Below are positions 55,905 through 64,000 of a stretch of DNA of 64,000 nt, piece after piece (position 1 is the stretch's first letter; every line of letters begins with the position of its first letter). The DNA is taken from the NCBI GenBank assembly GCA_022414725.1, contig CM039464.1, positions 13,416,638 to 13,480,637 on the forward strand. Direction: 5' to 3'. The notes under the pieces were generated by a model, which saw nothing but the letters and a program-made list of their open reading frames with translations, was not told the origin of the DNA and did no database searches. The translations under genes were made by a program, and so were the position numbers. The DNA is from Microglena sp. YARC. Lineage: Eukaryota > Chlorophyta > Chlorophyceae > Chlamydomonadales > Chlamydomonadaceae.

Positions 55905-57370
55905 AATATGAACTCTTGGAATGCTTCCAATGCACTGAAATGCTTCCAATGCACTGAAATGCTCTGCACTTGCACCTGAAATGCACTGAAATGCACTGAA
56001 TGCATGAAGCACTGAAATGCACTGAAATGCACTTAAATGCAAATGCACTTAATGAAATGCACTTAAATGCACTTAAATGCACTGAAATATGAATGCACTG
56101 AAATCACTGAAATGCACTTAAAATGCATAATGCTTAAATGCACTGAAATGTGAAATGCACTGAATGCACTGAAATGCACTGAAATGCACTGAAATGACTG
56201 AACTGATGAATGCACCCACTGAAATGCATGCACTGAAATGCACTGAAATGCACTGAAATGCACTGAAAATGCACTGAAATGCACTGAAATGCACTGAAAT
56301 GCACTGAAATGCACTGAAATGCACTGAAATGCACTGAAATGCACTGAAATGCACTGAAATGCACTGAAATGCACTGAAATGCACTGAATGCACTGAAATG
56401 CACTGATTGAAATGCACTGAAATGTGAAATGCACTGAAATGCACTGAAATGCACTGAAATGCACTGAAATGCACTGAAAATGCACTGAAATGCACTGCAA
56501 TGCACTGAAATGCACTGAAATGGGAAATGCACTGAAATGCACTGAAATGACTGAAATGCACTGAAATGCACTGAAATGCACTGCACTGAATGCACTGAAA
56601 TGCACTGAAATGCACTGAAATGCACTGACTGAAATGCACTGAAATGCCACATGCACTGAAATGCACTAAATGCACTGAATGCACTGAAATGCACTGAATG
56701 CACTGAAATGCACTGAAATGCACTGAATGCACTGAAATGCACTGAAATGCATTGACTGAATGCCACTGAAATGCACTGAAATGCACTGAAATGCATGAAA
56801 CCTGAAAAATGCACTGAAATGCACTGATGCCACTGAAATGCACTGAAATGCACTGAATATGCACTGAAATGCACTGAAATGCACTGAAATGCACTGAAAT
56901 GCTGAAATGCACTAAATGCACTGCAAATGCACTGAAATGCACATGCACTGAAATGCACTGATGCAATGCACTGAAATGCACTGAAATGCTGCGCATGAAA
57001 TGCACTGCAAATGCACTGAAATGCACTGAAATGCACTGAAATGCACTGCCAAAATGCTGAATGCACTGAAATGCACTGAAATGCACTGAAATGCACTGAA
57101 ATGCACTGAAATGCACTTAAATGCACTTAAATGCACTGAAATGCACTGAAATGCCACTGAAATGCACTGAAATGCACTGAATGCACTGAAAGCACCCTGA
57201 ATTGCACTGAAATGCACTTCAATGCACTGAAAAGCACTGAAATGCACTGAATGCAACTGAAATGCCACTGAAATGCACTGAAATGCACTGAAATCCACTG
57301 AAATCCAATCTAAATCATCCACTGAAATCCAATCTAAATCATCCACTGAAATGCACTGAAATCCAATCCA
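55905..57370 (-). repeat. (TGCACTGAAA)n array seeded from exon sequence
   Basis: About 140 decamer units. The left end joins an exact 18-nt copy of exon sequence (ACTCTTGGAATGCTTCCA, plus sense, also at 55740-55757), and the first units alternate this with the decamer. Units at 57290-57380 change to CCAATCTAAATCATCCACTG. Confidence 0.9.
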
Positions 57371-57409
57371 AATCATCCACTGAAATGCTATTACATAAAT
57401 TCCCGTTCA

Positions 57410-57595
57410 ACAAATGGCTCGATGGCAGAGCTCCTTGACAACAAAGATGCCGGGTTCGAATCCCCCGGTCGCACTTTAGTGTTCCCGGCGCTGGCAACCG
57501 CCATGGTAGCTTTGTCCAGGTAAAGTAGCGGCCGGTTCCCTACCGCTGTAAGATGGGGCTCCCTTAATACCACGCCCCACCAAGCGTTATCATCA
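57410..57595 (+). mobile_element. tRNA-derived SINE, copy 4 (head variant)
   Basis: A head with box B GGGTTCGAATCCC but a different anticodon half from the other copies. The body and CACGCCCCACCAAGCGTTAT tail are shared. LINE sequence follows directly. Confidence 0.7.
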
Positions 57596-57607
57596 CATTT
57601 TTTCTAT

Positions 57608-58445
57608 TGCAGAGCTGAAGCTAAACCCTAAAAGGGCACCAGACCGTCTAAGTAATATTAATACTTCTTACGGTCTCGAAGAAAAATGTAAAACTATTCA
57701 GAATAATTTTATGAAGAGGGCTCTTGGCGTTAGAGAGAACACCCCTACCGACTTGGTCCTCAATGAACTCTATAGGTCACCTACATGGGCTCAATGGTTG
57801 AGACAATGTATTGGCTTTTGGAATAAAATCGTCGACCGTACGGACGATGATTTTGTGAAAAGAGCCTTGCTAGAGAATGTTCTAATGGCAACCAGAGATA
57901 GCAATAAACAATGCTGGTCTCATGGATTACTACGATGCATTCAGAGATTAGGTGTTATTGAACATTTCTCTGATATTATTCAAGATGATCAGACATCACT
58001 GAGCAAGATTGACTTAGGAAAATTGATGAAGGCATCTCTAAAATAACAGACATTGACTGGCAATCCCTGAGTACATTGAACCCCAGGAATCTGGGTGATA
58101 ACCAAGGAATCTGTATTAAAACTTTTACGTATGCGAATTTGATATGAGAGGATAGAAACCATACCAACGTACACTAACTTATTAAACAATAGGGATGATA
58201 TTAAATGCATAGCAAGACAACGTCTTTGAGCCCACAACTTAAATGTCGAATCAGAAAGAAGTACCTCTCGTTCTGGTAGAATTTGCAGGTGCTGCAATAT
58301 GGAGGTTGATGAAATAGAAGAGTAGTCTAAGATGAAATGGATTTCATATTAGAATGTCCGTTATACGCTGAGGATAGAAAAATGATTTTTGAGAGAATGA
58401 ACATTGAACCTGAATTGGTGGATAAAAACTGGTAGCGGATTTCAA
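57608..58445 (+). pseudogene. Non-LTR retrotransposon (LINE) C-terminal remnant
   Basis: 57711-58046 is open and reads FMKRALGVRENTPTDLVL, RSPTWAQWLRQCIGFWNKI and so on, typical of the region after the reverse transcriptase domain. After stops and frameshifts, 58330-58440 reads MDFILECPLYAEDRKMIF, the LLECPxY motif following the zinc-knuckle. Degenerate and not functional. Confidence 0.65.
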
Positions 58446-58669
58446 GTCCACCACTAACCCCACACATTTACATCACAAACACCACTACCCCCCCCCCCCC
58501 CCCCCCCCCCCCCGCACCTGATAAAAAACTGCGGTATGCAGCTGGTCATGAATCCTGATTCCTTTGAAGGATGGAAATACTTAATTCGATTTATAAAAAA
58601 TGTAATAATAATCGCACAGTTAAATAATCATCCCAGCTGAGTTGATGATTTAATAATATTGTAGAATTA

Positions 58670-58870
58670 AATTATCACTGTAGCACGAACTCAGGCCCCC
58701 GTCAGTGAAACGATTGTTTGGGGCTCAGTTCATCAGTGCTTGTTCTTTTTAAGCCCTTCCTATACAGTTGGGCAAGTCCCTTTAGCCTATTTGGCCTACC
58801 CCTGGACTGTAACATACATACATACATACATACATACATACATACATACATACATACATACATACATACA
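58670..58870 (+). repeat. CTGTAGCACGAACTC...CCCTGGACTGTAA dispersed repeat with (CATA)n tail
   Basis: The best copy of a family also at about 14990-15110, 39650-39800, 42580-42725, 43890-44040 (plus) and 36630-36730, 38985-39050 (minus). Core GGGCAAGTCCCTTTAGCCTA and TGGCCTACCCCTGGACTGTA. The tail is a CATA microsatellite, suggesting retroposition. Confidence 0.7.
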
Positions 58871-59271
58871 GAGGGCGATAATTCAACTTTACATTCAAAT
58901 TAGAAAGATGGGGGCAGCATACACATCTTACGGCAGCGCTTCCAATTGTCTTAAGTTTGAATTTGTCTTTGAAAGATGATCTCACTGAGGAGTGAGCTGC
59001 AACAACTGAGGGCAAAAATTCAAATTTAAATTCAAATTTGAAAGCTGGGGCAGTATCCCGTGGCAACGCATCTAGTTGTCTCAACTTTAAATTTGAATTT
59101 TAAAAATAGTTTAACAGAGCTACTGCTATAGAGGGCGATACCTATTCGGTCATTTAAATTTGAATTCAAATTTGAAGATGGAGCAGAAGGGACAGAGCTG
59201 TAAACAACAGTCCAGCTAGGGCCAACTCAGGCTCTGACACCACCCACTGGGTCCTGGGACAACCATGACGT

Positions 59272-62057
59272 CTATGCCCAAAAGCCAGGGGCAACAAAAG
59301 TCCAGTAGGGCACTTGGCCTGTGAAGCCACCATGGCGTTTAGTCATACTAGTCAGTCGGTCCATGATCGCATCGGGGGGAATCAGGGTTGGGTGGAAGAT
59401 GATGACCTGTGCTGGTGGGGTGGGGTGGGGTTGGGGTGTGTGTGTTTGTGTTGTGTGTGTATGTGTGAGTGCGTGGGGTGGGGGGGGGGGGGGGGTATGG
59501 GTAGGGTAGTAGGGTAGGGTAGGGTAGGGTAGGGGGTAGGGTAGGTAGGGTAGGGTAGGGTAGGGTAGGGGTAGGGTAGGGGGTAGGGTAGGGTAGGGTA
59601 GGGTAGGGTAGGGTAGGTAGGTAGGGTAGGGTAGGGTAGGGTAGGGTAGGGGTAGGTAGGGTAGGGGTAGGGTAGTAGGTAGGGTAGGGGTAGGGGTAGG
59701 GTAGGGTAGGTAGGGTAGATTAGGTAGGGTAGGGGTAGGGTTAGGGTAGGTAGGGTGTAAGGGTAGGGTAGGGTAGGGTAGGGTAGGGGTAGGGTTAGGG
59801 TAGTTGGGTAGGGTAGGGTAGGTAGGGTAGGGTAGGGTAGGGTAGGGTAGGGTAGGGTAGGGTAGGGTAGGGTGGCACATAATCAGGGCTGGGTGGAGAT
59901 GATGACCTGCGCTGGATCGTGTTGGGTGATGTGTGTGGGTGGTGTGAGGGTGTGGTGTGGGTGTGTGGGGATAGGGGAGGGAGGGGGGAGGGGGCACATA
60001 ATCTTGGTAGGCTATTTGAAAGATGATGACCTGCGCTGGTCTGTTGGGTGATGTGTGTGGGTGTGTGGGTATGTGGGTGTGGGTGTGGGGGGGGGAGGGG
60101 GGGAGGGGCACATAATCTTGGTAGGATGGAAGATGATTGACCTGCGCTGGGGTCGTGTTGGATGGGTGGTTGGCGGTGTGTGTGTGTGGAGGGGGGGGTA
60201 GGGGGGTAGGGGAACATAATCTGGGTAGGATGGAAGACGATGACCTGTGTGTGTGTTTTTCGGGTGGGTTACATTGGTGTGGGGGGGGGGATAGGGTGGA
60301 AGAGGACGATCTTCGATAGTGAAGTATAGAAGGAGCATAATTAAAGCAACATGCAGCAATAGCAACAATCAACCATCAACCATCAATGATCAACATTCAT
60401 TCATTAATGATCCACATTTATGGATTCATCAACAATCGACAATCAACAGTCAACCATGAATGATCAACATTCATGCATTAATGACCGACATTCATTCAAT
60501 AACGATCAACATTCATTCATTAATGATCAACATTCGTGAATGCATCAACAATTGACAATCAACAGTCAACCATGAATGATCAACATTCATTCATTAATGA
60601 CCGACATTAATTATTAAATCAATAATCGACAATCAGCAGTCAACCATTAATGATCAACATTCATTAACGAATCAACAATGGACAATCAAGCATCAATGAT
60701 CAACATTTATGGATTCATCAATAATCGAAATCATCAGTCCATTCATGATCAACATTCATTACTACCCGGCAATCAACAATGGACAATCAACAGCCAACCA
60801 TCAATGATCAACATCCATTTATTAATGATCAAAAATAATTCATGATCAACATTCATTACTACCCGGTAATCAACAATCGAAAATCAACAGCCAACCATCG
60901 ATGATCAAAAATAATTCATGATCAACATTCATTACTACCCGGTAATCAACAATCGAAAATCAACAGCCAACCATCGATGATCAAAAATAATTCATGATCA
61001 ACATTCATTACTACCCGGTAATCAACAATCGAAAATCAACAGCCAACCATCGATGATCAAAAATAATTCATTAATGATCAACATTCATTAATGAATCAAC
61101 AATTGACAATCAACAGACCACCATCAATTATCAACATGCATTCATTAATCGTCATTCAAGCACACCTTGGTGATGTTATCAGGGATCTTGTGCCTTATCA
61201 GGAGCTCGCAATCGACAAGATACAAGCAACAAGAATTACCAATAATAATGTACCATTAAAACACACCTTTGTGATGTTATCAGGGATCTTGTGCCTTATC
61301 AGGAGCTTGCAATCGACAAGATACAAGCAACAAGAATTACCAATAATAATGTATCATTAAAACGCACCTTAGTGATGTTATCAGGGATCTTGTGCCTTAT
61401 CAGGAGCTCACACTCGACAAGATACAAGCAACAAGAATTACCAATAATAATGTATCATTAAACACACACCTTTGTGATGTTATCAGGGATCTTGTGCCTT
61501 ATCAGGAGCTCACACTCGACAAGATACAAGCAACAAGAATTACCAATAACAATGTATCATTGAAACACACCTTTGTGATGTTATCAGGGATCTTGTGCCT
61601 TATCAGGAGCTCACACTCGACAAGATACAAGCAACGAGAATGACAAATAATAATTGATCATTAAAACGCACCTTTGTGATGTTATCAGGGATTGTGTGCC
61701 TTATCAGGAGCTCACACTCGACAAGATACAAGCAACGAGAATGACAAATAATAATTGATCATTAAAACGCACCTTTGTGATGTTATCAGGGATCTTGTGC
61801 TTTATCAGGAGCTCACAATCGACAAGATACAAGCAACACAATTACACATACGAATACAAATAATCATTACTCATCACAACGCACCTTTTGCAATGTTATC
61901 AGGGATTGTGTGCTTTATCAGGAGCTCGCGATCGACAAGATACAAGCAACGAGAATAACAAATAATCATTACTCATTATAACACACCTTTGTGATGTTAT
62001 CAGGGATCTTGTGAGCAAGGCGCTCCTCGGGTGTTTGGTCTTCTAGCATGTATTTGC
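59272..62057 (-). CDS. Last two exons of an unrecognised gene (5' part beyond window)
   Basis: The penultimate exon 62057-61987 (cag|GC...AAG|gtgtgt) encodes KYMLEDQTPEERLAHKIPD then NITK. The last exon 59406-59272 (cacag|GTC...TAG) encodes VIIFHPTLIPPDAIMDRL, TSMTKRHGGFTG and QVPYWTFVAPGFWA. The junction is phase 0. The penultimate exon needs a phase-1 donor upstream. The array at 62.7-64.0 kb repeats just such an exon end (KQRVYKTG followed by gtaggt), so the preceding exon probably lies just right of 64000. The C terminus is aromatic and hydrophobic. I do not recognise the family. Confidence 0.6.
59407..60330 (-). repeat. Acceptor array of the 59.3-kb last exon with (GGGTA)n tract
   Basis: Five units repeat gcgcag|GTCATCATCTTCCACC in minus sense (near 59900, 60025, 60135, 60240, 60305). 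Between the exon and the first false copy lies a 360-bp GGGTA pentamer tract (59510-59875). Confidence 0.85.
60360..61130. repeat. TCAACATTCATTCATTAATGA minisatellite
   Basis: Related units of 70-90 bp mixing CAACAATCGACAATCAACAG and GATCAACATTCATTAC. Intronic. Confidence 0.8.
61140..61986 (-). repeat. Donor array of the 62.0-kb exon
   Basis: Nine units of about 95 bp repeating the exon end and donor (ATCCCTGATAACATCAC, AAAG|gtg) in minus sense, with TCTTGTCGAGTGTGAGCTCC. Confidence 0.9.
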
Positions 62058-62079
62058 CTGAAACATGGATGTGTGTGAG

Positions 62080-62483
62080 TTACAAGTATGTGTTTGTGTG
62101 AGTTTGTATGGATATGTACGTGTCAGTGTGTGTTTGTGTGTGTGTCTGTGTATGTGTGTGTTTGTATGTGTGTTTGTGTGTGTATGTGTGTGTTTGCGTG
62201 TGTACGTGTTTGTTTGCATGTGTGTGTTGTGTGTGTATGTGTGTCTTTGTGTGTATGTGTTTGTGTGTGTGTTTGTGTGTGTTTGTGTGTGTGTGCGTTC
62301 CATGTACGTGCATGCAACATGAATGAGAACACTTTGTTTTGTGCGACGCGTCACAAATTAAGCGACGCAGTGCGACCTCATTGCGACGCTTTTTGTGGTG
62401 AAAAGTTTTGGATGGAAGGGTGTTGGAAGAAGTTGTACTATGTTTTCTTTTCTTTTCTTTTTCTTTCTTTCCTTATATTTGTT

Positions 62484-62523
<40 letters not shown>

Positions 62524-62538
62524 TGTTGTTGTTGTTGC

Positions 62539-62571
<33 letters not shown>

Positions 62572-62640
62572 ATTGTTGTTGTTGTTGTTGTTGTTGTGTT
62601 GTGTTGTGTTGTTGTTGTTGTTGTTGTTGTTGTGTCGTTT
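62080..62640 (+). repeat. TG-rich, CTTG and TTG microsatellites
   Basis: A GTGTGTTTGTG tract to 62330, CTTG repeats at 62488-62521 and TTG repeats to 62635. Confidence 0.85.
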
Positions 62641-62689
62641 TGGTTTCTTTATTTGTTTGGAGATCTTGCATGCTGTTGAATACGAGGGT

Positions 62690-64000
62690 TTGTTTTAAGG
62701 CAACGCATTGTTTACTTGGTCATCAAGGTTGCGTTACACAACCTACCTGTCTAGTACATCCGCTGCTTTACACTGCTTGTCTTTGCATCTTGCATGCTGT
62801 TGAATCAGAAGGTTTTTTTTAATGCAGCGCATCCTTTCCTAGTTCATCAAGGTGGTGGTATGTCACCTCCTACCTGTCTTGTACGTCCGTTTCGTAACAC
62901 TTCCTTTCTCTGCGCCTTGCATGCTGTTGAATACAAGGATTTGTTGTAATGCAGTTCATGTTTACCTAGGTCATCAAGGTGGCGATATGTGACCTACCTG
63001 TCTTGTACACCCTCATCTCAACATTGCCTTTCTTTCTGTGGGTGTATGTGTGTGTCATATGCGACCTCCTACCTGTCTTGTACACCTGTCTTGTACACCT
63101 GTCCTGGGTCATCAAGGTGGTGATACGTGACCTACCTGTCTTGTACACCTGTCTTGTACACCTGTCCTGGGTCATCAAGGTGGTGATACGTGACCTACCT
63201 GTCTTGTACACCTGTCTTGTACACCTGTCCTGGGTCATCAAGGTGGTGATACGTGACCTACCTGTCTGGCACACCCTCTGCTTCACACTTCCTTTCTTCA
63301 CATCTTGCATGCTGTCGGATACGATGATGTGTTGTCATGCAGCGCATGCTCTCCTAGGTCATCAAGGTGGTGATACACTGATACGCCACCTACCTGTCTT
63401 GCGCACCCTTTGCTTCACACTTCCTTTCTTTGCATCTTGCATGCTGTTGAATACGAGGATTTGTTTTAATGCAACACATGCTTTCCAAGGTCATGTAGCT
63501 GGTGATATGTGGCCTACCTGTCTAGTAGTCCCTTGTGGTCCCTTGTACACCCTTTGCTCGACACTTCCTTTATTTGCATCTTGATTGCATGATGTTGAAG
63601 CAGAGGATTTGTTCTTATGCAGCGCATGCTCTCCTAGCTCATCAAGCTGGGTGGACACTCATATGTCTGACCTACCTGACTTGTACACCCGTTGCTTTAC
63701 ACTTCCTTTCTTTGCATCTTGATTGCATGCTGTTGAAGCAGAGGATTTGTTCTTATGCAGCGCATGCTCTCCTAGCTCATCAAGCTGGTGGTACACTCAT
63801 ATGTGACCTACCTGACTTGTACACCCGTTGCTTTACACTTCCTTTCTTTGCATCTTGCATGCTGTTGAAGCAGAGGATATGTTGTATTGCAGCACATGCT
63901 CTCCTAGCTCATCAAGCTGGTCATACACTGATACGCCACCTACCTGTCTGTCTTGCATACACCGCTGCTTCACACTTCCTTTCTTTGCATCTTGCATGCT
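62690..64000 (-). repeat. Donor array of an exon probably just right of the window
   Basis: About nine units of 130-150 bp plus three 59-bp units. The minus-strand frame reads MQDAKKGSVKQRVYKT before gtaggt, and each unit has CATGCAAGATGCAAAGAAAG. Confidence 0.8.

Noticed and set aside
56063..57126. 330-aa frames of HFSAFQCIS repeats
   Set aside because: Translations of the TGCACTGAAA decamer.
59510..59875. Telomere tract (GGGTA)n
   Set aside because: The pentamer is not a standard telomere unit, it is irregular and internal, and it forms part of an intronic acceptor array.

Overview
The window is nuclear DNA of a eukaryote, most likely a repeat-rich unicellular alga. The evidence is GT-AG spliceosomal introns in every gene, a tRNA gene with an intron at the canonical position after the anticodon, tRNA-derived SINEs, LINE remnants, hAT-type MITEs, and a short interstitial run of the plant/green-alga telomere heptamer (TTTAGGG) at about 18.94 kb. 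The species cannot be named from sequence alone. Almost all long open frames in the window are translations of low-complexity DNA. The real genes consist of short exons inside kilobase-scale minisatellite introns.

Layout, left to right. (1) 1457-7417, minus: a PIN/XPG-like nuclease-fold protein of the asteroid/FAM120 type, four exons found, 3' end unresolved or off the left edge. (2) 7418-8229: divergent intergenic region. (3) 8230-20287, plus: a DUF1771-Smr domain protein in five phase-compatible exons, followed by about 2.3 kb of tandem copies of its own 3' end. (4) 24281-37122, plus: a complete five-exon gene for an SFT2-family Golgi vesicle-transport membrane protein (179 aa). (5) 37.4-40.3 kb: SINE/LINE/MITE-rich intergenic DNA. 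(6) 40660-45454, minus: one clear terminal exon with PEVK-like repeats and one further exon, with a 125-bp minisatellite interrupted by a 1-kb assembly gap. (7) 49.4-52.4 kb: MITEs, a SINE and a tandem tRNA-Ala/tRNA-Glu pair. (8) 53605-55787, minus: three terminal exons of an unrecognised gene. (9) 57.4-58.6 kb: SINE plus LINE remnant. (10) 59272-62057, minus: the last two exons of another unrecognised gene whose 5' part lies beyond the right edge.

The most striking signal is architectural. At nearly every exon found, the adjacent intron or 3' flank is filled by a tandem array whose unit contains a copy of that exon's edge plus its splice site. Acceptor arrays lie upstream, with the copy nearest the exon body being the functional one. 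Donor arrays lie downstream, with the first copy functional. One array copies a coding 3' end together with its stop codon. About twenty exon edges across five or six genes show this, so it looks like a genome-wide mode of intron growth by duplication across splice junctions. I know of no described system that matches it exactly; that is a statement about my recall, not a literature search.
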